Below the pieces are notes generated by a model. That model was given only the letters and a program-made list of their open reading frames with translations. It made no database searches and was not told the origin of the DNA. This document shows positions 34,716-44,622 of a DNA stretch of 64,000 nucleotides, piece by piece (position 1 is the stretch's first letter; each line of letters opens with the position of its first letter). A program made the translations under genes and the position numbers. This DNA is from Ruminococcus sp. (lineage in GTDB: Bacteria > Bacillota > Clostridia > Oscillospirales > Ruminococcaceae): NCBI GenBank assembly GCA_015066815.1, contig SVNR01000002.1, positions 1 to 64,000 of the forward strand. Reading direction: 5' to 3'.

Positions 34716-34893
34716 ATACTCGATGAGGGAACGAAAGCAAGGTCCCCGAAAGATAATTCAATATCAACCAACATCTTCGAGTATTTAATTTTTCGGTATT
34801 TTACGTTTACCCCAACGTAGAATATAAATCCCCAATAATCCCTATATCATAACCAAAAACACTCCTTCTCGTAAGGAGTGTTTTTGGTTAACT
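34716..34893 (+). ncRNA. Candidate structured non-coding RNA with its own -10 and terminator
   Basis: TATAAT at 34704-34709; ACTCGA (34718)/TCGAGT (34777); TACGTT-taccccA-ACGTA hairpin (34802-34819); strong terminator AACCAAAAACACTCCTT...AAGGAGTGTTTTTGGTT (34851-34889); no plausible ORF. Confidence 0.4.
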
Positions 34894-34927
34894 ACGATGT
34901 TTTATCCCGGATAAACAAAACTGAATA

Positions 34928-34975
34928 AAAAACAGCAGCGAAAACTTTTTTTAGTTTTCGCTGCTGTTTTTTTAT
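34928..34975. terminator. Bidirectional terminator
   Basis: AAAAACAGCAGCGAAAACT...AGTTTTCGCTGCTGTTTTT. Confidence 0.85.
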
Positions 34976-34980
34976 TTTTA

Positions 34981-35769
34981 TCAGTTTAAAAATCTTAGCT
35001 TACGCTTGTCCGGTGTAAAGTATCTGTATGCTTCACCCTCGTTTATAGCGTCAGTATGTCTGAATCTTATTTCACCGTTGATCTTGAGAATGTCTCCGTC
35101 CTTCTCGCTGGTACTCCACTCAGGAATAAGATTGAGATTGTTTTTTCTTATGTTATAGACAACTCTCTTATAGCCTTTTTCCTCAAAGGTTATGTTGCTG
35201 TAAACAATATCACCGTAATTAGGTTCTATGATCACTTTGGTCGTTCCTTCAGATGTGTCTGTGATATCAAGCACATAGCAGCGGTAGTTCTGCGACGGAG
35301 AAATCGATTCATGAGTTATAACATCAACCGTACTTCCCGCAAAAATAGAGATATAAAGATAATACACCAGTATGCATATTATATAGAGAAGAAGATATAT
35401 CGTACCGAGTATTGTTTTTAGTCCCTCTCCCGCTCCGCTGAAGAAAAACACCAGAACGGAAACTATCCCGAGCGGAATAAGAAGTATAAGGTTTTCCTTA
35501 CTGTAGTAAAGAATAACTACAGGCAGATAAAAAAGTAATCCGAAAATTCCTGCTATCGAGGTGAGTATCTGTTTTCGGGTATACAGCATAGTTCCGCCGA
35601 ACAAAAGACCGAGAAAAATCTCAAGAATAACAAACGAGGTTTTGTTTGTTATTTTTATGTCGTAATAAAGCGACGAATACGCAAGAAATATCATCAGTCC
35701 TATGTACCCGATACTCAGCAGAGAAAGAATCCTCTTTACAAGCAGTTTGATATTTATGTTTTCAGGCAA
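34981..35769 (-). CDS. Hypothetical membrane protein, multiple N-terminal TMs and C-terminal extracytoplasmic domain
   Basis: 262-aa ORF with RBS AGGAGG; about 5 TM followed by SPSQNYRCYVLDITDTSEGTTKVIIEPNYGDI. Confidence 0.75.
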   Translation of the reverse strand: MPENINIKLLVKRILSLLSIGYIGLMIFLAYSSLYYDIKITNKTSFVILEIFLGLLFGGTMLYTRKQILTSIAGIFGLLFYLPVVILYYSKENLILLIPLGIVSVLVFFFSGAGEGLKTILGTIYLLLYIICILVYYLYISIFAGSTVDVITHESISPSQNYRCYVLDITDTSEGTTKVIIEPNYGDIVYSNITFEEKGYKRVVYNIRKNNLNLIPEWSTSEKDGDILKINGEIRFRHTDAINEGEAYRYFTPDKRKLRFLN

Positions 35770-35942
35770 AAATAAATTCCTCCTTAGTTCTGTTCTTATG
35801 TGTATAAAATCTGTTTAAAACAAACTGACTTCTATAATTATAACATTTTATAACTCCGGTTACAATACTTTTATTGAAAAATATTTTTCTTTATCCTTAC
35901 ATAATCGAAAAATATTGATTTTTATGTTATATTATAGTAAAA

Positions 35943-35976
35943 TATAGTGAACGAAAATATATTTTCATTCGCTATA
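35943..35976. repeat. Dispersed palindromic repeat, core only
   Basis: TATAGTGAACGAAAAT-AT-ATTTTCATTCGCTATA. Confidence 0.6.
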
Positions 35977-36009
35977 AATACTGACTTTTTCAGAAATCAA
36001 GGAGTTTTT

Positions 36010-36519
36010 ATGTTAAAAAAAATTTTACTTATGCTTTGTCTTATAGGCTGTATGACCGTAATTTTCTTGTTCTCATCACAAAACGGTACACATTCGGGAA
36101 ATATCAGCGGAGGAGTTACTGAAACTCTTGCAAAAATATTTATAGACGGCTTCGAAGAGCTTTCACTCGAAAAGCAGAAGGAAATAGTAGAAGGTATGCA
36201 CTTTTATGTACGAAAAGCGGCACATTTTTCAATATATGCCGTTCTCGGCTTCTTCAGCTTTCTAAACGCTGATATATATCTGAAAAAAAAGCTCTCAAAG
36301 CTTCTTGCCTCGCTTTCCTTCTGCCTTATATACGCAGCGTCAGATGAAATGCATCAGCTTTTTACCGACGGAAGATGCGGCAGTCCCACAGATGTACTTA
36401 TTGATTTTTCCGGCTCTGCAGCAGGAAATGCAGCCGCTCTCCTGCTGATTTTCCTTGCAGCACATATCTCTCAAGGAAAAAAATCCACACCGGACCGTTC
36501 TGCGGCAGATCAATTATAG
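36010..36519 (+). CDS. VanZ-like family protein
   Basis: FLFSSQNGTHSGNIS; VRKAAHFSIYAVLGFF; SDEMHQLFTDGRCGSPTDVLIDFSGSAAG. Confidence 0.9.
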   Translation: MLKKILLMLCLIGCMTVIFLFSSQNGTHSGNISGGVTETLAKIFIDGFEELSLEKQKEIVEGMHFYVRKAAHFSIYAVLGFFSFLNADIYLKKKLSKLLASLSFCLIYAASDEMHQLFTDGRCGSPTDVLIDFSGSAAGNAAALLLIFLAAHISQGKKSTPDRSAADQL

Positions 36520-36550
36520 TGAACGACCATTTCATTTGTCGTTTACCATA
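36515..36550. repeat. Dispersed palindromic repeat, core only; overlaps the vanZ stop codon
   Basis: TATAGTGAACGAC-catttcattt-GTCGTTTACCATA. Confidence 0.55.
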
Positions 36551-36664
36551 TATTGAACAAAAAAATATTTTTTCAGGACAAAAATAAAACATCATCATAC
36601 AAAACATATTGTTTTTCTCTTTGTTTTATACTATAATTATAGAAAAGACAGGGAGAAAAGGAGG

Positions 36665-38887
36665 ATGTTTAACACTATGAACGAACAATGCGGAAAAGCA
36701 GCAAAATTTTTCTGGATAATCATCACATCAATAACATCCACCGCCCTTATTCTGATAGTAACAGCTGTTATATTCTCTATATCAGCTGTATTCATAGCCT
36801 CAGACAAGCTTGAAAACGTCACTCAGATATCTATCCCCGAGCCTGAAAAGGAAAACTCTTCATATATTTATTGCATAAACAGCACAACAAATGAATATGA
36901 TCTTGTTTATAAGGTAACTCCGTACACGGGAAATATAAAAATAGAAACAGACGCCTCCTCCCTGCCCGAATACGTTAAAGGCGCTTTTATAAGTATAGAG
37001 GACGAACGCTTTTATTCCCATGACGGAATAGATATAAAAATGACCACCCTTGCGGTCATAAAGGAAATTCTGCGAAGCACAGGCTTTATGAACTCCGAGG
37101 TGACCGGAGGTTCAACAATTACACAGCAGCTTGTTAAAAACATCACCTCTGACAACGAGTTATCAATAGACAGAAAGCTCCGCGAAATATCAAGAGCAGT
37201 AACTCTCGAAACAAACTACACAAAAGAACAGATACTCGAAAAATACCTCAACATAATTTATTTTGGTCAGACAGAGCACGGATACAACATGTACGGAATA
37301 GAAGCTGCTTCCATAGGCTACTTCGGGAAGACTGCCTCGGAGCTTACAATAGCTGAGGCCGCTTGTCTTGCCGCAATACCTCAAAACCCTCACATGCGAA
37401 ACCCTCTCCTGAACCCTGAAGAGAACTCCGAAAGAAGACTCTACTGTCTGAGAAAGATGTTTCAGCTCGGTTATATATCAGCAGATGAGTATGAAAACGC
37501 AAAGCGCAGCAGACTAAGCTTTGTTTCTCCGGAAAACCTTTCCGGAAAGCTCGATATAGCTGAATGTACTATAGACTTTATAAACCCGGAGCCTACCCCA
37601 TGGTATGTTGATACTGCTCTTTCGGAGTTCTGTGATTATATATGCGAGCTTAAGAGCTTAAGCCGTGAGGACGGAATGAAGGAATTCATGAACGGAGGCT
37701 ATGAGCTTTTCCTGACTATTGACGACAGAGTCCAGGCAGAGCTTGAAAAAAACTTTTCAGACCACACTTTTTTTCCGCAGGAAACAGCAGTATATACTGA
37801 TGAAAACGGAAACATAACAGAGGAACAGGTCGAAGCCGCCGCAATAGTCATGGACTATAAAGGAAGTATAAAAGGTATCATAGGCGGGATAGGTCAGAAA
37901 CCCGGTTCTTTTTGCTGGAACAACGCAACAGACGCACACCGTCAGCCCGGATCTACTATAAAACCTGTTTCGACATACGGATACGCACTCGAAAACAACT
38001 TTATATCATGGTCGCACTTTTTCACTGATTCTCCCCTGCCGGCCGGAGTAGCCGACGCTTCAGAGTGGCCAAAAAACTATAACGGCATAACCTCCGGCGA
38101 AAGACTTCCGGTATATACCCTGCTTGCCGAATCATATAATACAACACCGGCGCAGATATGCAGCATGCTCGGAATACAGAATATATTTGATTTTTCCACT
38201 CAGAAAATGAAGCTCGGACTGAATCCCGATACAGATCTTACATACGCAGCCATGAGCATCGGGGCGACAGGCTCCGGACCGTCCCTTATGAACCTTGCAA
38301 ACGCATATATGCCGTTCGGAAACGGCGGAGTTTACTACGAGGCTCATATACTAAGCCGGATAAAAGACTCCTCCTCAAGCCGTGTATATCTTGAAAACAG
38401 CACTATAAAGGGCGAACAGGTCATAGGAGAAGATACGGCATATATTATGAACAAGCTTCTTCGTGAAGTTGTGTTAAACGGCACGGGAGAAAAAGCTCTT
38501 CTGAAAAACAAACAAAACGCAGGAAAAACCGGCACTACCGAAAACTACAGAGATATACTGTTTGTAGGGCTTACCGAAGACTTTGTTTCTGCCGTATGGA
38601 CAGGATATGAAAACGCAGAAAACCCATATGCACTCAGATACGCAAGCTCTGCACAGATATGGAAAAACGTTTTCGGAAACTTTGCTGACAGCTTCGTATC
38701 TGATGCTGTTTTTCCGGAATGCAGTTCAGTAATATACACTGAGTACTGCTCCGAAACCGGTCTGCCCGCCTCAAAAAAATGTATTCCGGGAGGAAAAGGC
38801 TACTACAAATCCGGAAACATAGAATACTGCAGCAAAAAACACAAGATGCCGGAAACAGAGGTCTCACCGTCATACTCCACAAATTAA
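36665..38887 (+). CDS. Class A penicillin-binding protein (GT51 + transpeptidase)
   Basis: ISIEDERFYSHDGID; GGSTITQQLVKN; QPGSTIKPVSTYG (SxxK); SYN; AGKTGTT. Confidence 0.95.
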   Translation: MFNTMNEQCGKAAKFFWIIITSITSTALILIVTAVIFSISAVFIASDKLENVTQISIPEPEKENSSYIYCINSTTNEYDLVYKVTPYTGNIKIETDASSLPEYVKGAFISIEDERFYSHDGIDIKMTTLAVIKEILRSTGFMNSEVTGGSTITQQLVKNITSDNELSIDRKLREISRAVTLETNYTKEQILEKYLNIIYFGQTEHGYNMYGIEAASIGYFGKTASELTIAEAACLAAIPQNPHMRNPLLNPEENSERRLYCLRKMFQLGYISADEYENAKRSRLSFVSPENLSGKLDIAECTIDFINPEPTPWYVDTALSEFCDYICELKSLSREDGMKEFMNGGYELFLTIDDRVQAELEKNFSDHTFFPQETAVYTDENGNITEEQVEAAAIVMDYKGSIKGIIGGIGQKPGSFCWNNATDAHRQPGSTIKPVSTYGYALENNFISWSHFFTDSPLPAGVADASEWPKNYNGITSGERLPVYTLLAESYNTTPAQICSMLGIQNIFDFSTQKMKLGLNPDTDLTYAAMSIGATGSGPSLMNLANAYMPFGNGGVYYEAHILSRIKDSSSSRVYLENSTIKGEQVIGEDTAYIMNKLLREVVLNGTGEKALLKNKQNAGKTGTTENYRDILFVGLTEDFVSAVWTGYENAENPYALRYASSAQIWKNVFGNFADSFVSDAVFPECSSVIYTEYCSETGLPASKKCIPGGKGYYKSGNIEYCSKKHKMPETEVSPSYSTN

Positions 38888-38952
38888 TTTTTGCAAAAAT
38901 ATTGTTTTACAGCTTTTTTTACAAAATACAAAGTGTTTCGAAGAAAATATAT

Positions 38953-38981
38953 TAACAAACACTTTATTCTGTGATATAATA
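38953..38981 (+). promoter_or_regulatory. Predicted promoter of the second PBP gene
   Basis: TTAACA-17 nt-TATAAT. Confidence 0.55.
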
Positions 38982-39036
38982 GTTTTAATTGTAAAAACAG
39001 CGTTACAAAGCGTTCTGCATCTGAAAGGAGTCCATA

Positions 39037-41583
39037 ATGGAAAACAAAGAAAACCAAAGCTTCTCCGATGACTATATCGATAAGCTCATAGATGAGATTG
39101 ATGATACCGGAGACGTTCTTGATGATATCAACGGTGACACTGAGCCCATAGAACAGGAGCCTGTGCACGATCAGACGGAGAAAGGCGAACAGAAGAACGA
39201 CAAAACAACAGAAGAAAATGAACTGCCGGATGACACGCGTACCTTTGGCGAACGGTTCAGGGAAAGAATGTCCGACATAAAAGAAGAACTTTCCGAACAG
39301 TACAAGGAAATTATCGATGATTTCTCAAAAGGCAGAAAATACCGAAAAATCCGCAGACAAAGAGAGTTTTACGGAGGCGATCCTCCGAAGTCAAAAAAAG
39401 TCCGTAATGTATATATAGGACTTTTTGCTGTCAAAAAACTCTTTTCCATTATCGGAACAACTGTTTTTTCACTTTTTCTTATTTTTATACTTACCGGCAC
39501 AATAGTCGGAACTGCTGTTGCGGTTTATCTTCTTGATTTTATTGATCAGACTCCGAGCGTTGTTCTTTCGGAGTTTAAACAGAACTTCGCCTCATACATC
39601 TATACCATGAACAAGCAAACCGAAGAGTATGAGCTTGCATACAAGGCCACCTCAGCATCACACGACATAAAGCTTGCAACAAACCTTGCCGAGCTTCCTG
39701 ATCATGTAAAGTTTGCTTTTGTATGTATAGAGGACGAGCGTTTTTACTCTCACGAGGGTGTTGACTACAAGAGAACAGCCGGCGCTATTATAAACCTTGC
39801 ACTCAAAACAATGGGTATGAACCGTGATATATACGGTGGTTCCACTATAACACAGCAGCTCATCAAGAACGTAACAAAAGACGATGAGCAGACGTGGGAA
39901 CGTAAGATGCGTGAAATATTCACCGCAATGAAGTTCGAGAAAAACTACACCAAGGATGATATACTCAGTGCCTACCTCAACGAGATCTACTTCAGCGAGA
40001 TAGACGACTACCATATGTACGGTATAGAAGCTGCTTCCATAGGCTACTTCGGAAAAACAGCTTCCGAGCTCACTATAGCTGAAGCTGCAGTTCTCGCAGC
40101 TATCCCGAAGGCTCCGAACGTATACAATCCTACTATCGACTTTGAACTTAACACCAAGAGAAAAAACACATGTCTCTACAAGATGTTCGAGCTCGGTGTT
40201 ATATCGGCAGACCAGTACGAAGAAGCTGTTGCACAGCCTATCCTCCTTACAACAATGCCCGGATTCAAAGAAAAGAACCCTGATTATATAAAGCTTACGG
40301 AGAGCGATGAAGACTTCCAGAATCCGGAGGTAAACTCATGGCCTGTAGATACAGCAATAAACGAGTTTGCTGAATACCTCATGGAGGTACACGGACTCGA
40401 AGGTATCGAAGAAGGCAGAAGCATGTTCAACAGCGGCGGATATAAGCTTTATCTTTCGGCAGATCTGGAGCTCCAGGCGCATCTTGACTACATGTTTGAG
40501 GACTGGGCATGCTTCCCGGAAGCACTTTCTGATGCAGATCCGGATACATACTCTGTGGATGAGCGCAGAGTTCAGGCAGCTCTTGCCGTAATGGACTACG
40601 AAGGTCATATACTCGGTATTGCAGGACAGATAGGTCCTAAAACGATAAGCCTCGGCTGGAACAAGGCTACACAGACTCATCGTCAGCCCGGTTCAACAAT
40701 AAAGCCTGTTACCACATACGGCTACGCACTCGAAAACGATCTTATCACATGGTCAAGTCACTTCTATGACAGACCACTCGCAGCAGGTGTTGCAACAGAG
40801 GAAGAATGGCCTATGAACTACGATGGATATCCATCAAAGGGATACTACCCTGTTGACTACTTCCTCAAGAACTCTCTCAACACACTCCCTGCACAGATAG
40901 TAAACACATACGGCAAGCAGGCAGTGTTTGACTTTGCTACCCAGAAGCTCCACCTTGACCTTGATCCTACAATGGACCTTGACTATTCACCTCTCTGTGT
41001 AGGCGGTACAAGTACAGGTCCTACAATGGTAAACCTTGCAAACGCTTATATGCCTTACGGAAACGGCGGCTTATACTACAAGGCAAGTATCATAAACAAG
41101 GCTGTTGACGTAAAAACAGGCGAAATCATAATAGATAACGAAAACAGACAAGGCGAACAGGCAGTTTCCGAAGATACCGCATATATCATGAACAAGCTTC
41201 TCCGCAAGGTAATAACAGACGGTACAGGTACGGCAGCTCAGCTCTGGAATGTGCCGGTTGCCGGAAAAACAGGTACAACTGAAGACTGGCGTGATATCAC
41301 GTTCGTAGGTCTTACTCCTGATACTGTTTCGGCTCTCTGGATAGGCTATGACGTCGGTATGAACAGATGGGCAATCGAAGGAGCAAACTCAGCCGGAATA
41401 TGGAAAAGAGTATATGGTAACTATGCAAACGAGCATGCAGTCAAGGGCGACTTCCCTGATTGTGAAACAGTTATAAAGAACGCAAGATACTGCTCATACT
41501 CAGGCAAGATAGCAACCTCAAGATGTCCGGGTGGAAACTACGGTTACTACAAATCAACAGATGAATACTGTTATGTACACTGA
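39037..41583 (+). CDS. Class A penicillin-binding protein, paralog 2
   Basis: CIEDERFYSHEGVD; GGSTITQQLIKN; QPGSTIKPVTTYG; SLN; AGKTGTT; acidic cytoplasmic N-terminus. Confidence 0.95.
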   Translation: MENKENQSFSDDYIDKLIDEIDDTGDVLDDINGDTEPIEQEPVHDQTEKGEQKNDKTTEENELPDDTRTFGERFRERMSDIKEELSEQYKEIIDDFSKGRKYRKIRRQREFYGGDPPKSKKVRNVYIGLFAVKKLFSIIGTTVFSLFLIFILTGTIVGTAVAVYLLDFIDQTPSVVLSEFKQNFASYIYTMNKQTEEYELAYKATSASHDIKLATNLAELPDHVKFAFVCIEDERFYSHEGVDYKRTAGAIINLALKTMGMNRDIYGGSTITQQLIKNVTKDDEQTWERKMREIFTAMKFEKNYTKDDILSAYLNEIYFSEIDDYHMYGIEAASIGYFGKTASELTIAEAAVLAAIPKAPNVYNPTIDFELNTKRKNTCLYKMFELGVISADQYEEAVAQPILLTTMPGFKEKNPDYIKLTESDEDFQNPEVNSWPVDTAINEFAEYLMEVHGLEGIEEGRSMFNSGGYKLYLSADLELQAHLDYMFEDWACFPEALSDADPDTYSVDERRVQAALAVMDYEGHILGIAGQIGPKTISLGWNKATQTHRQPGSTIKPVTTYGYALENDLITWSSHFYDRPLAAGVATEEEWPMNYDGYPSKGYYPVDYFLKNSLNTLPAQIVNTYGKQAVFDFATQKLHLDLDPTMDLDYSPLCVGGTSTGPTMVNLANAYMPYGNGGLYYKASIINKAVDVKTGEIIIDNENRQGEQAVSEDTAYIMNKLLRKVITDGTGTAAQLWNVPVAGKTGTTEDWRDITFVGLTPDTVSALWIGYDVGMNRWAIEGANSAGIWKRVYGNYANEHAVKGDFPDCETVIKNARYCSYSGKIATSRCPGGNYGYYKSTDEYCYVH

Positions 41584-41640
41584 TAGAAAAACTTTTGTAT
41601 AAAAACACTCTGATTATTATAACCACATCTTAATCACAAA

Positions 41641-41679
41641 ACAGCACAGAGTTAAGTTTAAGCTCTGTGCTGTTTTTTT
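41641..41679 (+). terminator. Terminator between PBP paralogs
   Basis: ACAGCACAGAG...CTCTGTGCTGTTTTTTT. Confidence 0.8.
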
Positions 41680-41712
41680 AGTAAACGATATATCTATTCA
41701 CAGTTTACTATA
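41679..41712. repeat. Dispersed palindromic repeat, core only
   Basis: TAGTAAACGATATATCTATTCACAGTTTACTATA. Confidence 0.5.
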
Positions 41713-41739
41713 AAAACAACAAAAAGGAAGGAATACAAA

Positions 41740-44220
41740 ATGAAAAACAATAAAAGCTTCTCCGATGACTATATCGATAAGCCTGTAGACGAGATCGATG
41801 ACACCGGATACGTTCAGGATGATATCAACAATAACACTGAGTCAGAAAAATCAAATGACCTGCCTGATGGTACACACAGCTTCGGAAAACGGTTCAGAGA
41901 AAGAATGGCCGACATAAAAGAAGAGATTTCCGAACAGTACAGGGAAAACATTGATGACTTTGCAAAAGACAGAAAAAACAAAAAGCTTCGCAGACAAAGA
42001 GAGTTTTACGGAGGCGATCCTCCGAAGTCAAAAAAAGTCCGTAATGTATATATAGGAATTTTTGCTGTCAAAAAACTCTTTTCCATTATCGGAACAACTG
42101 TTTTTTCGCTTTTTCTTATTTTTATACTTACCGGCACAATAGTCGGAACTGCTGTTGCGGTTTATCTTCTTGATTTTATGGATCAGATGCCGGGCGTTGT
42201 TCTTTCGGAGTTTAAACAGAACTTCGGCTCATACATCTATACCATGAATAAGGAAACCGAAGAGTATGAGCTTGTATACAAGGCAACAACATCATCACAT
42301 GAAATAAGGATCCCTACAAACCTTGCAGAGCTTCCTGATCATGTAAAGTTTGCTTTTGTATGTATAGAGGACGAGCGTTTTTATTCTCACGAGGGTGTTG
42401 ACTTCAAGAGAACATCCGGCGCTATTATTAACCTCGCACTCAACACCCTCGGCATAGAGCGTGATATATACGGTGGTTCCACTATAACACAGCAGCTCAT
42501 CAAGAACGTAACACGGGACGATGCAAAGACGTGGGATCGTAAGATGCGTGAGATCTTTACTGCAATGAAGTTCGAAAAGAACTACACCAAGGATGATATA
42601 CTCAGTGCCTACCTCAACGAGATCTACTTCAGCGAGATAGACGACTACCAGATGTACGGTATAGAAGCTGCTTCCATAGGCTACTTCGGAAAAACAGCTT
42701 CTGAGCTTACTATAGCTGAAGCTGCTGTTCTCGCAGCTATTCCGAAGGCTCCGAATGATTACAATCCTACTATCGACTTTGAACTTAACACCAAGAGAAA
42801 AAACACATGTCTCTACAAGATGTTCGAGCTTGGTGTTATATCGGCAGACCAGTACGAAGAAGCTGTTGCACAGCCTATCCTCCTTACAACAATGCCCGGA
42901 TTCAAAGAAAAGAACCCTGATTATATAAAGCTTACCGAGAGTGATGACGACTTCCGGAATCCTGAGGTAACCTCATGGCCTGTAGATACAGCAATAAACG
43001 AGTTTGCTGAATACCTCATGGAGGTACACGGACTCGAACGTATCGAAGAAGGCAGAAGCATGTTCAACAGCGGCGGATATAAGCTTTATCTTTCGGCAGA
43101 TATGGAGCTTCAGGCACATCTTGACAATAAGTTCAGTACCTGGTATCACTTCCCGGAAGCACTTTCTGATGCAGATCCGGATACATACTCTGAGGATGAG
43201 CGCAGAGTTCAGGCTGCTCTTGCCGTAATGGACTACGAAGGTCATATACTCGGAGTTGCCGGACAGATAGGTCCTAAAACGATAAGCCTCGGATTGAACC
43301 GGGCTACCTCAAGTCATCGTCAGCCCGGTTCAACAATAAAGCCTGTTACCACATACGGCTATGCACTCGAAAACGATCTTATCACATGGTCAAGTCACTT
43401 CTATGACATACCGCTTGCAGCAGGCGTTGCAGCAGAGGAAGAATGGCCTATGAACTATACCGGATACCCATCAAAGGGATACTACCCTGTTGACTACTTC
43501 CTCAAGAAATCTCTCAACACGCTCCCTGCACAGATAGTAAACACATACGGCAAGCAGGCGGTGTTTGACTTTGCTACCCAGAAGCTTCACCTTGACCTTG
43601 ATCCTACAATGGACCTTAACTACTCTCCTCTCTGCGTAGGCGGTACAAGTCATGGCCCCACAATGGTAAACCTTGCAAACGCTTATATGCCTTACGGAAA
43701 CGGCGGCTTATACTACAAGGCAAGTATCATAAACAAGGCTGTTGACGTAAAAACAGGCGAAACCATAATAGATAACGAAAACAGACAAGGCGAACAGGCA
43801 GTTTCCGAAGATACCGCATATATCATGAACAAGCTTCTCCGCAAGGTAATAACAGAAGGTACAGGTACAGCAGCTCAGCTCTCTAATGTACCGATTGCCG
43901 GAAAAACAGGTACAACAGAAAACTGGCGTGATATCACGTTCGTAGGTCTTACTCCCGATACTGTTTCGGCTCTCTGGATAGGCTATGACTACGGAATGAA
44001 CCAAGAGGCGATTATAAACTCAAATTCCGCAGAGATATGGAGAGATGTATACGGCTACTACGCAAATAATCATGTTATAAAGGAAGAATTCCCTGATTGT
44101 GAAACAGTTATAAAGAACGCAAGATACTGCTCATACTCAGGCAAGATAGCAACCTCCGGATGTCCGGGTGGAAACCACGGCTACTACAAATCAACAGATG
44201 TATACTGTAATGTGCACTGA
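41740..44220 (+). CDS. Class A penicillin-binding protein, paralog 3 (recent duplicate of paralog 2)
   Basis: Same motifs; long stretches nearly identical at nucleotide level to 39037-41583. Confidence 0.95.
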   Translation: MKNNKSFSDDYIDKPVDEIDDTGYVQDDINNNTESEKSNDLPDGTHSFGKRFRERMADIKEEISEQYRENIDDFAKDRKNKKLRRQREFYGGDPPKSKKVRNVYIGIFAVKKLFSIIGTTVFSLFLIFILTGTIVGTAVAVYLLDFMDQMPGVVLSEFKQNFGSYIYTMNKETEEYELVYKATTSSHEIRIPTNLAELPDHVKFAFVCIEDERFYSHEGVDFKRTSGAIINLALNTLGIERDIYGGSTITQQLIKNVTRDDAKTWDRKMREIFTAMKFEKNYTKDDILSAYLNEIYFSEIDDYQMYGIEAASIGYFGKTASELTIAEAAVLAAIPKAPNDYNPTIDFELNTKRKNTCLYKMFELGVISADQYEEAVAQPILLTTMPGFKEKNPDYIKLTESDDDFRNPEVTSWPVDTAINEFAEYLMEVHGLERIEEGRSMFNSGGYKLYLSADMELQAHLDNKFSTWYHFPEALSDADPDTYSEDERRVQAALAVMDYEGHILGVAGQIGPKTISLGLNRATSSHRQPGSTIKPVTTYGYALENDLITWSSHFYDIPLAAGVAAEEEWPMNYTGYPSKGYYPVDYFLKKSLNTLPAQIVNTYGKQAVFDFATQKLHLDLDPTMDLNYSPLCVGGTSHGPTMVNLANAYMPYGNGGLYYKASIINKAVDVKTGETIIDNENRQGEQAVSEDTAYIMNKLLRKVITEGTGTAAQLSNVPIAGKTGTTENWRDITFVGLTPDTVSALWIGYDYGMNQEAIINSNSAEIWRDVYGYYANNHVIKEEFPDCETVIKNARYCSYSGKIATSGCPGGNHGYYKSTDVYCNVH

Positions 44221-44244
44221 CAGAAAAACTCTATGATTATTACT

Positions 44245-44300
44245 CCCCTGCACATACGATAACTATGAAAGCTTAGTGCATACCGGCTAATAACAAATGA
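44245..44300. repeat. Diverged dispersed repeat copy
   Basis: CCTGCACATACGATAACTATGAAAGCTTAGTGCATACCGGCTAATAACAAAT (inverted orientation of the GCCGATATGCAC...GTGCA module). Confidence 0.5.
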
Positions 44301-44303
44301 AAA

Positions 44304-44340
44304 AACAGCACAGAGTCGTTCAGGTTCTGTGTTGTTTTTA
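44304..44340 (+). terminator. Terminator of PBP paralog 3
   Basis: AACAGCACAGA...TCTGTGTTGTTTTTA. Confidence 0.7.
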
Positions 44341-44349
44341 TGTATTCTT

Positions 44350-44383
44350 ATCCCTGTCCTAATCACCGGACAGGGATTTTTTT
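44350..44383 (+). terminator. Second terminator
   Basis: ATCCCTGTCC-taatcacc-GGACAGGGATTTTTTT. Confidence 0.75.
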
Positions 44384-44525
44384 ACTTCATAACTTAAGTC
44401 CGAGTAAACAATGACAGATACGCTAAGTTCTTCGTTACAAATCATATTCAATTATGTGGGATACACTAATTATGACCATAAAATTAATAAAGTTTTAACA
44501 ATTTTAAATTTTTTTACAAAACCCC

Positions 44526-44554
44526 TTAACAAACATCATCACATATGATATAAT
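44526..44554 (+). promoter_or_regulatory. Predicted promoter of the RNA methyltransferase gene
   Basis: TTAACA-17 nt-TATAAT. Confidence 0.55.
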
Positions 44555-44622
44555 AGTTGTATATGTTTACGAAAACAAATGCATATTCAACCATTATTTT
44601 TTTACTGTAAGGACGTGTTTTT

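Noticed and set aside
39658-40014. 118-aa minus-strand ORF and its counterparts in the PBP paralogs
   Set aside because: Antisense shadow ORFs of PBP genes, duplicated only because the PBPs are duplicated
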